From Molanna angustata (lineage: Eukaryota > Arthropoda > Insecta > Trichoptera > Molannidae), in the NCBI GenBank assembly GCA_963576475.1, contig OY754970.1:29402591-29466590 (forward strand): a stretch of DNA of 64,000 nucleotides. The letters run 5' to 3'. Both the position numbers and the translations under genes were made by a program. Under the pieces are notes generated by a model that did not search any database, had not been told where the DNA came from, and saw only the letters and a program-made list of their open reading frames with translations. Positions 10,901 through 20,118 of the stretch are shown piece by piece; positions within the stretch are counted from its first letter, which is position 1; every line of letters begins with the position of its first letter.

Positions 10901-11918
10901 CTAGTTGCATGTAACACATGAGATCCAACTGACGATAGCGATAGTATGTATAGTTGAAGAATATGTACCAAACTATAAACCCATAGATACAAATTATTGA
11001 ATATTTTCAGATATTTTGTTTTCTATACAACATATGTAGGTATGTATGTCAAGATAGGATAGTATGGAGGAAGATCCTTTTTCCTACCCAGAATATGCAA
11101 ATAGCATGATGGTATGTATGTATGTTTGGAGATGAAGTAACAAACTATTAAGTCTTCTTACATATTGTGTATAGGCGACTGCCATACAAAATGTATGAAG
11201 CGATGTCGTCACTAAACTCAATTTTTAAAAAAATTGTTAAAAAAAAATTGAGATCTTCTATTACAATGTTAATATTTTTTATAGAAAATTAAATTATCTA
11301 GTTGGGGTGTTTCGGCTTTTTTCGATAATTGTAAAAGTTTTGGAAATATAGGCAGTTAAACTCATAAATTTATCATAAAAAAAATATTTTTCTCAATAAA
11401 AAATGTTTGAGAAACCCTGGAATTTTTTTGAAAAAACTAATTTGAGATTTTGTATTTGTCTATGTTTGTACCAATTTTCAGCGTTCTAGCGTTTATGGTT
11501 TCTGAGATATATGGAAAAATAAAATAAAAATTCAAAAGTTGATAACCCCTGACTGAAACAAAAATTCAAAATTCCGAGTATAAAAGTTTTGTAGGCCTGT
11601 AACTGTTTATATATTCTGAAATTTTAGGCTCTGTAAATTGAGCGGATCAAAAGTTATAAGGGGGGGACGGACACACACACACACAGACATACACACACAC
11701 ACACACACAGACACACGAAATGTTCTACTCCGAATTCTGAGTAAATCCGTGTATGGAACATATATGCTGCGAAGCCTCTAAGTTGGTGTTTTTTGACTTC
11801 AAAGTTGGAAAAGCCGTGAAAAAAGTAGACCTCTCTATACAATTCTCGCGTATTCTGGCTTGATACATTGTCGATATGTTAAGAGAACAAAGTTCTCCTG
11901 AACAAATCGACAGTTGGA
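10901..11918 (+). mobile_element. HINE1 copy 1 (non-autonomous Helentron/Helitron-like element)
   Basis: The element runs from CTAGTTGCATGTAACACATG to CGACAGTTGGA. Twenty-two bases in lies ATCCAACTGACGAT, an inverted partner of the last bases ATCGACAGTTGGA. A hairpin GAGAAC-AAA-GTTCTC stands about 15 bases before the 3' end, and a G run followed by (CA)n lies near 11660-11715. There is no transposase or RT. Subterminal inverted repeat, 3' hairpin, internal microsatellite and lack of target duplication are the hallmarks of HINE/DINE-1-type Helentron derivatives. It is inserted in the 96-bp array, which supplies the empty site. Confidence 0.75.
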
Positions 11919-12380
11919 TAAGAATGGTCAGACATTAGATCAATTAAAGGATGTTATCATTCAGGGTGAAGCATATATTACATATTATTCAATGAATTTA
12001 GATTAAGTATTATATAAGAATGGTCAGACATTAGATCAATTAAAGGTTGTTATCATTCAGGGTGAAGCATATATTACATATTATTCAATGAATTTAGATT
12101 AAGTATTATATAAGAATGGTCAGACATTAGATCAATTAAAGGATGTTATCATTCAGGGTGAAGCATATATTACATATTATTCAATGAATTTAGATTAAGT
12201 ATTATATAAGAATGGTCAGACATTAGATCAATTAAAGGTTGTTATCATTCAGGGTGAAGCATATATTACATATTATTCAATGAATTTAGATTAAGTATTA
12301 TATAAGAATGGTCAGACATTAGATCAATTAAAGGATGTTATCATTCAGGGTGAAGCATATATTACATAATATTATTCAAT
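11919..12380. repeat. 96-bp tandem array, right part
   Basis: Five units with AATGGTCAGA at 11923, 12019, 12115, 12211 and 12307. Units alternate between AAGGATGTT and AAGGTTGTT, so this half repeats as a 192-bp dimer, whereas the four left-hand units all have AAGGATGTT. The last unit breaks off at ATTCAATGGCTTCG. Confidence 0.95.
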
Positions 12381-12464
12381 GGCTTCGTTGGATAATTAAG
12401 TGAACTCCGTTATACTAGGTATTATTTAATCAAACAAAAATGATTATGGTTATACATGTATATT

Positions 12465-12600
12465 TTCGACCGTTTCGGCTGACTAGGCCCTTAGTTGTAA
12501 AATAAACCGATTTCTAGTAGGTATACAAGAAAAAGACACTACTCTATGTTTACCAGTTGATAAGGGCCTAGTCAGCCGAAACCGATTTCATAAAATTATT
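12465..12600. mobile_element. Outward-facing pair of hammerhead-like PLE ends
   Basis: On the plus strand at 12551-12590: GTTGATAAGGGCCTAGTCAG, then CCGAAACCGATTTC. On the minus strand at 12469-12500: the same GGGCCTAGTCAGCCGAAAC block. The order (degenerate CUGANGA box, GGC/GCC stem, GAAAC) matches a decayed hammerhead. The two blocks face away from each other around ~60 bp, as at 7.8-8.2 kb. Confidence 0.5.
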
Positions 12601-12722
12601 CAAAAGTTTTGGTTGTTTCATTAAAATCTAATGCCATCAAACAACGCATTTTTGAACAATTTCACGAAAGCAAAACATTTTAACTATACTATTACTTTTG
12701 TTGAAACAACCCAGCCTTAAAG
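12580..12722 (-). mobile_element. MITE family B, copy 1
   Basis: The block from GATTTCATAAAATTATTCAA to TTTGTTGAAACAACCCAGCC recurs inverted at 35.25-35.43 kb. The family-wide end is AAGGCTGGGTTGTTTCAACA. It is internally self-complementary around GATTTCATAAAATTGTTCAA and its inverse. Non-coding. Confidence 0.65.
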
Positions 12723-12894
12723 ATACGTTGTCTAAACTCAGATATGCTCAAGAAAAAGTATAATTAATAATCTAAGTAGGTACATATTTAGTATGATTGA
12801 AAAAACAACTATTACTTCGATAAGATCACATTCAATGTTTTTCAAAAGCAACTTTGTCAGCATCGTGAATTTGTCAGCAAGGTAACAATTGAAT

Positions 12895-13385
12895 CATGTT
12901 TCTGGCATTATTCAGTGGAGACGTCTCTCTTTCTTCTTCACAGCCTAATCCCTTCCAATCTTGGACAAAGGCCTCCTCTATTTCCTTCCAAGCCTTTCTA
13001 TCTTGTGCTCTAAGCATACAACTGACACCAGCATGGCGATTGATGTCGTTCCTCCATCTTCCTGGCGGTCTCCACGCTAACACTATCCATGGCCAACTGT
13101 CTTCAGTGTACCTAGCTTCGTGGCCTGCACATCTCCATTTTGTGGTGAAAATGCGGCGAGTGACATCGACCATTTTTGTTCTTTGTCTGATGGCGTCATT
13201 TTGCACCCTGTCTCTCAGACTTAATCCCAGCATGGCTCTTTTCGTTGCACTTTGTGTGACCCTTAGTTTTTTGGCACTTTTCTGGGTCATTGTAACAGTC
13301 TCCAAGCCATAAGTCTCACGTATCTTCCGTTTAAGGTTAATGGGAATTCTGCGATTATTGAATGTGGGTTAATATTCCAAAAGCC
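12895..13385 (-). pseudogene. RTE-like LINE reverse transcriptase, C-terminal fragment
   Basis: The minus-strand frame, open from about 13380 to a stop at 12874, has IPINLKRKIRETYGLETVT, then a MLGLSLRDR motif, QRTKMVDV, KWRCAGHEAR, W+P..RW and KAWKEIEEAFVQDW. These are in the order found at the C-terminus of insect endonuclease-reverse transcriptases (…ERSMLGISLRDRI…KWQWAGHVAR…). The polymerase core is absent. The plus-strand fragment at 21.7-22.8 kb is from the same or a sister family. Confidence 0.85.
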
Positions 13386-13589
13386 GCCTATTTTCATTAT
13401 GTCTCCCTAGTATAGATACTGTTGGACATTATTTTTTCAAGATCCCATGCACGAGGAGACATCTATGATCTATATGACATGAATCAATATAGAGAATAGC
13501 TACTTACTTCGTTGACACAATTTCTCTACAGATGGAGTAAGTATTTCTTCAAACAACTTATAAAAAAACGGGATCGGTTAGGGAGCAAA

Positions 13590-13820
13590 ATTAAAAGGTT
13601 AGATATTGCCACATGGCAATAAACTGGTCACTTGCACAGGGTGCAAGGAAGTGTTTATTTTTTCCGTTTGTTCTAAATTTAATGTACATACTAATACACT
13701 ATCTATGGCCTCACGTTGCTTTGGTTGGTTGGAAGAAATTGATTTGTGGCAATAAACCCACCATTGCACACAGTATTGTACATGAAGTTTAATAAATAAA
13801 TAAAAAATATTATTACGATT
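13590..13820 (+). mobile_element. CR1-like LINE 3' untranslated end
   Basis: Contains GCAATAAACTGG…TTGCACAGGGTGCAAGGAAG and, further on, CACGTTGCTTTGGTTGGTTG, then GAAGAAATTG…GTGGCAATAAACCC, and ends in TTTAATAAATAAATAAA. The same 3' end follows an identifiable reverse-transcriptase C-terminus at 54.56-54.67 kb and occurs inverted at 41.4 and 58.1 kb. Confidence 0.7.
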
Positions 13821-14005
13821 GGTTAACGCATGTGGATGCCAGGTCGTAAGCCCTGCAAATACCTTATTTGTTGATTTCAACTAAGAAAATTATATTTTTG
13901 ATTCTTTTTGTTGAGATATAATATCAAATGTAAAATTCAAACAGTGTTTATCATTTGGTTTAACACAAATTAATAAAAATACTCATTCGTGATATTAATG
14001 TCAAA

Positions 14006-14011
14006 TTTATT
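14006..14011 (-). promoter_or_regulatory. Polyadenylation signal AATAAA
   Basis: AATAAA on the minus strand, about 117 nt after the stop codon of the terminal exon at 14128-14394. The position fits a short 3' untranslated region. Confidence 0.5.
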
Positions 14012-14127
14012 ACTAAAACTTATTTTATGTTTTATAAAACATCCCCCCTTTTATATAATTACGTAGTCTTTATAAGCTTTTAAATAGTAACTCGTAAATT
14101 AATAACTATCTAAATTATGAAGGTGCA

Positions 14128-14394
14128 TTACGCGATGGAATAACATCTTCTAAATTCTTTCGGCTTGTTTGGATCTCTGGGAGTAGTGGATGTCTTTGAA
14201 GGAGTTTCCTTTGGAATACGTTCAGTAATAGGAGGTTTCTTTTGCGGTGGTGCTTTGCATAATTCCGGCGTTGATGCTGAACCTAAGTTTGCTGGCGATA
14301 ATACAACGGGAGCTGCAACAGTACTTCTAGGCACTGGTCTTCGTATCAAACCCAAAGGTTCAATTGGCTGCAGGCCCAATTCTGCGTCCAAAGC
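14128..14394 (-). CDS. Terminal exon of an unidentified host gene
   Basis: Minus-strand acceptor with a long T run, TTTTTTTTCAG, then GCT TTG GAC opening in phase 0. The exon codes 88 residues to TAA. It begins ALDAELGLQPIEPLGL, continues through a P/S/T-rich middle and ends in a basic Pro/Thr/Lys stretch with FRRCYSIA at the C-terminus. The composition suggests a disordered cytoplasmic or nuclear tail; no known domain is recognised. It joins in phase with the exon at 15263-15360 (phase-0 intron of about 870 bp that contains a SINE). AATAAA lies downstream at 14006-14011. Function unknown. Confidence 0.65.
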   Translation of the reverse strand, partial: ALDAELGLQPIEPLGLIRRPVPRSTVAAPVVLSPANLGSASTPELCKAPPQKKPPITERIPKETPSKTSTTPRDPNKPKEFRRCYSIA

Positions 14395-14479
14395 CTGAAA
14401 AAAAATAAACACACTATTTATTTTATTGTAATACCAATATTTTTTCAGTAGTTCTTATTAATTTAATATTTATTTAATA

Positions 14480-14690
14480 TTGTTTCTCGGGCAACTAACA
14501 GGTACTATATCAAATATTATTTAACACGCATCCAATAACAAGTTGCCACATTCTGGAGACTTACGATATTAATCGTCTCACAGATCCAGACTGAAAACAC
14601 AATTAAAAACTGTGTCTCCACCGGGAATCGAACCCGGGACCTTTGGCTCAGCAGTCAGATATCTAACCAACTGAGCCACGAAGGCCGACA
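14480..14690 (-). mobile_element. tRNA-derived SINE, family A, minus strand
   Basis: Full-looking copy inside the intron between two host exons. Minus strand: GGCCTTCGTGGCTCAGTTGG head, box B GGGTTCGATTCC, GGTGGAGACACAG, TTTTCAGTCTGGATCTGTGA and a GTTAAATAATATTTGATAT end. Box A and box B are well preserved. Confidence 0.9.
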
Positions 14691-14699
14691 TTCTTATGA

Positions 14700-15240
14700 G
14701 GCTTCTAGCTGGTTCCCGACATGCGTTGCAATTTCACAGAATCCCTTCCTTCCCATCAGTCTTATTTTCGCATTTTAAATATGGATGATGTTATACGTAT
14801 AAGTGTTATACATATTGCAAAAAACAGGAGTAAAAAGTATCACAAAGAAAAAAGATGATTATTTCGTTTTTACTCCTCACGAACCCAAGGGGATATATAA
14901 ATATAAATTTGAATTCTCAAAGTTTCATCACAATGTATCTGTGTACTATGTGCTGTGTGCTATGTACGGCGTTTTTATTCTACTTTGTCGATTAAAGACT
15001 AAAGTACCCATTGTTATCTATGTAAATTTTGAAAATTCGTATATCTATTATAGGCCGGCCACGCTTGACTTTAGTATGACGTCATCAAAAAACTATGCGA
15101 CCCGTCGTAAGTCGTATGTTTGTACATGTAATTTGGATGTCAATACGGTGACCATCATTTTGTTTACAATGGACCCAATTTTTTTATTTAACTTTGATCA
15201 TCTTTCCATTTTCACTTATTACATCATTTAAGACAATAAA
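14700..15240. other. Intronic sequence, no element assigned
   Basis: Rest of the intron between the two host exons. A 142-codon plus-strand frame (14803-15231) runs through it but has no domain-like features and antisense orientation to the gene; I regard it as chance. Confidence 0.4.
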
Positions 15241-15262
15241 GAATGTAATTATTAATTCTTAC

Positions 15263-15360
15263 CTTACTTAACATGTCTGCGTAAGGGCAGCTATAAGGAA
15301 TTGGGTCCATTCTACGCTTCCGAAGTAGTGCACTACGTAGCCTTTGGGAAGGTTTGCAAT
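15263..15360 (-). CDS. Internal exon of the same unidentified host gene
   Basis: Minus strand: acceptor AATTTATCAG, then AT TGC AAA; 98 nt to AAG followed by the donor GTAAGA. It encodes (D)CKPSQRLRSALLRKRRM and then DPIPYSCPYADMLSK. It starts two bases into a codon (so the upstream intron is phase 1) and ends in phase 0, which matches the exon at 14128-14394. The segment is basic at first (RLRS.LLRKRR) and has a Cys/Pro/Tyr-rich middle. No domain recognised. Good splice sites, continuous frame and in-phase joining support it. Confidence 0.6.
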
Positions 15361-15429
15361 CTGATAAATTAATAATATATTTTTTCGATCTTATAATAAG
15401 AGAAGGTGAAACACAGAATTCGGTCAAGA

Positions 15430-16794
15430 TTGTTCTATAGTAGGGCTGCTGTGTTAATGGAGGAGTCCGAGAAGCAACTGGTTCGAGTATGTTGAAGGTT
15501 TACTGTGATTTGATGTTGCAACTGAGGACTTTACACAATATAAACAATTTTTCAAAAGTAAAACAGGTCATGTTAAACACATCACGTTAGTAAATATTCA
15601 ATGTCATTTAATCACTGTCCTCGATATCCGGTGTGTCATCATTCGTTTCGAGCGATTTCAAAGTGACAGGTATTACTAAAAACATATAAATATTTCATCA
15701 TTATTTTGAGTTATTGAAATTCTCACAATAGGTACTTGAAAAACCGATATGATGGACAAATATTGATAGAATGAAAAGAATAGTAAGGGTAATAAATCAT
15801 AATCAATTTCATTTTTATAGATGTTCAACTTATATTTTGAATGCATTTCATATATTTTTCTTTTGTCTGCATCTTTTGTAAAATTGTCAACGTCGACATA
15901 TTAATTTTTATAACTCTACGTTTTTTTGGTGTTTCTAATAGAGGTGTATCACTACTCATTCTCTTTTTTATCGTGGACACATTATATTCGGTGATACCAC
16001 ATACTTCTGCAGTTCTCTAAAGAGTATAATTTTATTCAATAACTGTACATATATTTTAATATTTGCACATTATTTTGCGTACCTTACATGGTTTCGTAAT
16101 CATTACAATAAGAATATTATAGAAATTTTGACAAAATATTTAATAAATAATAAAATATCAATGACAAATAAATGGTTGTGGTGTGTATGAAACAAATTTC
16201 ATACATTCTATTTGTTAAAATAATGTTTTTGTTGTTTAAAAATACGCACTAGGACAAATTGTCACCCTATAGACGAAGATTTGAAATATTTCTTTAAAAC
16301 GTCATTCACATTCACAAACGTCACGTGGTATCTTCGAAATAAGTGTATGATTTATAAAAGACGTACGTTTCAACATTTTATATGGGAGTTTGGTTTTTTC
16401 ACTGCGACTTACTTTCATCTTCCGTCTTTGTTTTTTTATATACAGAGAATAAGAAATAGATACATTAAAAGCAGAAGTATTTTTGTTCGATCGACATATT
16501 TTTGCGATGAGTCATACCAAAGTCAAGATTGGCCAGCCTATACTCGCTTAGACCCCATTAGATTTTAAAGGATATCTAAATAGTGCTACTCATTTTTTTA
16601 AACTGTCAAATATTTCAAAGTGACCCCAAGCTCAGGAAACTCGAAATAGCTCATTTTTATTGGTAAAAAGTACATACATCACTTTTATAAAATTTTATTA
16701 CCGAGTTATTAAATTTTCATAATAAAATATTTATTATTTTATTAAGAAAATTTAAATATTCAATGTTTTCCATACATAATTTGAATACTTTGTG
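15430..16794. other. No gene seen
   Basis: A/T-rich sequence. A plus-strand frame at 16281-16568 has no recognisable features. Possibly intron of the minus-strand gene. Confidence 0.4.
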
Positions 16795-16823
16795 GAGTGA
16801 AGCGTTGGCCACAACCCACTCGT
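16795..16823 (-). mobile_element. HINE2 5' end, solo fragment
   Basis: The minus strand reads ACGAGTGGGTTGTGGCCAAC, followed by a CACTCCACA block. This is the same leader that opens the two HINE2 copies at 29286 and 33253. Its other end was not found. Confidence 0.55.
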
Positions 16824-16884
16824 TTAAAAATATATATTGCGCTCGTATGGCACGTATCGCTCAATAGACCGAGATTTTATTGTA

Positions 16885-17095
16885 TTGCATCTCGGCCAAC
16901 TTAATACGCACACAATAACAGTTGCCACATTCTGGGAACTTGTTTCTTGTGATTTGTATCGTCTCACAGATTCTGAAACTGAAAAGACGAAAACACAATT
17001 AATAACTTTGTCCTCAACGCGAATCGAATCCTGAAACTATGGCTAATGAGTCGGTAATTCAACCAATTGAGCCACGAAGGCAGACATTCCAAATA
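16885..17095 (-). mobile_element. tRNA-derived SINE, family A, diverged, minus strand
   Basis: Minus strand: GCCTTCGTGGCTCAATTGGT head, degraded box B (GGATTCGATTCG), then the family body with AGACGAAAACAC-type changes, and GAATGTGGCAACTGTTATTG near its end. More diverged than the copies at 14.5 and 22.2 kb. Confidence 0.8.
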
Positions 17096-17142
17096 TCTAA
17101 AAGCTAAGAATCAAGAGATCTGAAATACATTATTATTATGAC

Positions 17143-18134
17143 TAGTTGCATGTAACACATGAGATTCAACTGTCGATGGCGATAGTATGCATAATCAAAG
17201 AATATGTACCAAACTATAAACAACACAAATTAATAAATATTTGAAGAATTTGATATTTTATTTTCTATATAAAACATGTAGGTATGTTTGTCGGGATAGG
17301 ATAGTATGGAGGTCAATCTGTTTTTCCTACACAGAATATGAAAACAGCATGATGGTATGTATAGATGTTTGGAGATTTAAGTATCAAACTATTAAGTCTT
17401 CTTACATATTGTGTATAGGCGACTACCATACAAATTGTATGAAGTGATGTCGTCACTAAATTCAATTTTTATAAAAATTGTTAAAAAAAAATTGAGATTT
17501 ACTTCTACAATATTAGTATTTTTATAGAAAATTAAATTATCTAGTTGGGGTGTTTCGGCTTTTTTCGATATTTTTAAAAAAATTGGAAATATAGGCAGTT
17601 AAACTCATAAATTTATCATAAAAAAATATTTTTCTTAATAAAAAATGTTTGAGAAACCCTGGAATTTAAAAAAAAAATCCGTTTGAGATTTTGTATTCGT
17701 ATATGTTTATACCAATTTTCAGCGTTCTAGCTTTTACGGTTTCTGAGATATATGGAAAAATAAATCAAAATTTTAAAAGTTGATAACCCCTGACTGAAAC
17801 AAAAATTCACAATTCTGAGTATAAAAGTTTTGTAGGCCTATAACTGTCTATATATTCTGAAAATTTGGGCTTTGTAAATTGAGCGGATCAAAAGTTATAA
17901 GGGGGGGGGGACACACAGACACACACACAAAACTCACATAAAATGTTCTACTCCGAATTCTGAGTAAATCCATGTATTGGAACATATATGCTGCGAGGTC
18001 TCTAGTTGGTGTTATTAGCATGCAAAAAGTCCACTACGCCATACAAAATTTTCCTTCGTACACGCATCTTGGCTTATGTAATAATGTCGATTCATTCAGA
18101 GAATTGAATTCTCATGAACGAATCGACAGTTGGA
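17143..18134 (+). mobile_element. HINE1 copy 2
   Basis: Starts CTAGTTGCATGTAACACATG, subterminal ATTCAACTGTCGAT, hairpin region AGAGAATTGAATTCTC near 18100, and ends ATCGACAGTTGGA followed by T. The base before the start is A. G run and (CA)n at about 17901-17930. Close match to copies 1 and 5 over the whole length; no coding capacity. Confidence 0.85.
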
Positions 18135-18614
18135 TTATAGAGCTATGACACAATTGTTTTTGCGATTTTTGGCTGTTAGTACTTCATTTTTTATAATTTA
18201 TTTAACATAGTGGAAAAAAATGATATTCAATACATTTCAATTACTCATCGAACACCAAAGGTGTCTATATATCAGGCTTAGACCTCCTATATATGTATGT
18301 ACATAAAAAATATTAGGTAACATCGTAAAATATTAAGTAAAACACTATAAAGGTCAACATTATTTATTGTAATCTCGAGATGGGTTTCGAAGGGATACCT
18401 AGATATCTTCTACATATATAAAAAAAGATTATATAAAATTGAAAAAAATGGCTTTCAATGCCCAAGGCGAAAAATCTGTGTATTAGATTTTTTCTTAGAG
18501 TCTAAAATATATTAAAGGGAAAGTCACCTTTGAAATCTGCTACGCTTGTAGGTTATGTTGAAAGCGATATAATTTTATACGTTGTAGAAATAATATAAGG
18601 ACATCAAAACCTAA

Positions 18615-18785
18615 CCTCGTCGGTCTTCGTGGTTCAGTTGGTTGGATATCTGACTGCTGAGCTAAGGGTCCCGGGTTCGATCCCCAGTGGAGACACAGTA
18701 TTTAATTGTGTTTTCAGTCTGGATTTATGAGACGATAAATATCGTAAGTCTCTTGTGTGCGTGTTAAATAAACTAAAATTAAATA
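18615..18785 (+). mobile_element. tRNA-derived SINE, family A, plus strand
   Basis: Head TCGGTCTTCGTGGTTCAGTT, box B GGGTTCGATCCC, GGAGACACAGTATTTAATTG, TTTTCAGTCTGGATTTATGA, and GTGTGCGTGTTAAATAA; slightly shortened in the body (the CCAGAATGTGGCAACT block is missing). Confidence 0.85.
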
Positions 18786-19344
18786 ACAAAAACGAAAAAA
18801 TAATTAATAACAAAAGCCCTGAGTTAGGACATACCTAATATTATGTTGTATTCAAATGAGAACGTACGAAATAAAGAACAATAAACATAGGTATTATTAT
18901 TCATATAGTCAAAATATAAATAAGGGAAATTTGCAAAACACAACGTGTTTTCGTGTGATCAAAACCTGTAAAAAAATATTTATTATTGTTGGACTTTATG
19001 TATCGGAAGTAAATTATCCTACCTCATCTTTATATAAATGCCTCGGATTCAATTTCCTATGGATACACTACACAGTTATCATTGTGTTTTCTATTTGATT
19101 TCAGAAAGATATTTACATTGTTACTTTCCGAAATATGACATATCAACTTCAACTTAACACAATGTCAGCTTCCCTAGATGCTAGATAATATGTATACCTA
19201 TTTGACATGATGAATTCATACTCTCAACAAAATGTTGTCCAAATATATTGCCACTGACTTTTGACTTTGCAAAAAAAAATTGCCTTAATTTATTATGTCG
19301 AACGACAATATTTTTAAAAAATCTTGGATTTAATTATTCCACCA

Positions 19345-19545
19345 TTATTTAACTAAATAAAACCCGTTTAAAAAAGAATGAATGTAATAAGTACCTACAT
19401 ACCTATACATCCTCATAAATTGCCTAAACTTAGCATAAATACTTATGTATAGGTGAACGAAATTGGTCGTGGCAGGATTCGAACTCGCGACCACTGGATT
19501 ACAAACCCAGAAAGCTAACCGTTCTCCGGCCACCCATTTACCTAC
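19345..19545 (-). mobile_element. tRNA-derived SINE, family B (tRNA-Thr-like head)
   Basis: Minus strand: TGGCCGGAGAACGGTTAGC, an anticodon-like arm CTGGG-TTTGTAA-TCCAG (anticodon TGT, threonine-like), box B GAGTTCGAATCC, then GCCACGACCAATTTCGTTCA and a tail with CCTATACATAAGTATTTATG. The body recurs at about 62.75-62.89 kb. It is a SINE and not a tRNA gene because the unrelated tail is shared between copies and the acceptor stem is imperfect. Confidence 0.7.
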
Positions 19546-19975
19546 AACATACAACCGGTTTCGTGCTAAGCACATTTTCAAGTAGTGAAACTACAAAAAA
19601 AAACTATATAGATGCATAGCGTCGTGAACTTTTTAATTTTTATACCTATTTTTTTTTAATTTCTATCATAGTAGCACATTATTTAATCCTTATCCCATCC
19701 TTTTTTCTTTTTATTTTCCTTTTCCCTTTATTTTCCGTCACCAGCAAACAAAATGATATTTTTGTTTGTTTTGATCATATTCTTACTTATTTAACGTTGA
19801 AATGTGTGTGCTTGTAGGTATATTATGATTGTCATCTATGGACAAATTTAATTGTTTTTTTTTATTTATATTTTACCTTCTGTATATTTTATAAAACTGT
19901 ATTTGTCCCTTAAATAAATAAAATTAATGTGCTTTCTTGAAAATGTTCATAGCACGAAACCGATTGTAGTCAAAT
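19546..19975. mobile_element. Outward-facing pair of PLE terminal blocks
   Basis: Minus strand at 19546-19580: CTTGAAAATGTGCTTAGCAC then GAAACCGGTTGTATGTTGTAG. Plus strand at 19936-19972: CTTGAAAATGTTCATAGCAC then GAAACCGATTGTAG. Both contain a hammerhead-like stem II and GAAAC core, and the first has the ACCGGT palindrome. The first core box is degenerate (CTTGAAAA). About 355 bp of A/T-rich sequence without coding lie between the outward-facing ends. Confidence 0.55.
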
Positions 19976-20077
19976 AGATAGTGAAATAATCAAAAGGATT
20001 AAAAAATATTGAAATTTAATTTTATATAATAAATTCAATAAATATTCTTGGTATATTAGTTGAACTGATTTTATTTG

Positions 20078-20118
20078 ATTATCCACATGTTTTGTGCAAA
20101 GCACATCGTCAGAATAAT
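20078..20118 (-). ncRNA. Decayed hammerhead ribozyme motif
   Basis: Minus strand: stem I ATTATT, intact core CTGACGA, stem II GTGC-TTT-GCAC, AAAAC where GAAAC is expected, stem III as the palindrome ACATGT, then G at the cleavage position and GATAAT completing six stem I pairs. Two key positions (G12 to A, cleavage base to G) should abolish activity. The fold otherwise follows the motif at 7841-7899. Confidence 0.55.

Noticed and set aside
10488..12380. CRISPR-like array
   Set aside because: The 96-bp units are head-to-tail identical with no unique spacers, in an animal genome.
14803..15231. 142-codon plus-strand frame
   Set aside because: Lies antisense in the intron between two in-phase host exons, and shows no domain or splice support.
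18617..18700. tRNA-like heads as real tRNA genes (also 14.6, 19.5, 22.2, 50.8, 58.2 kb)
   Set aside because: Each head continues into a shared SINE body and acceptor stems do not close properly.
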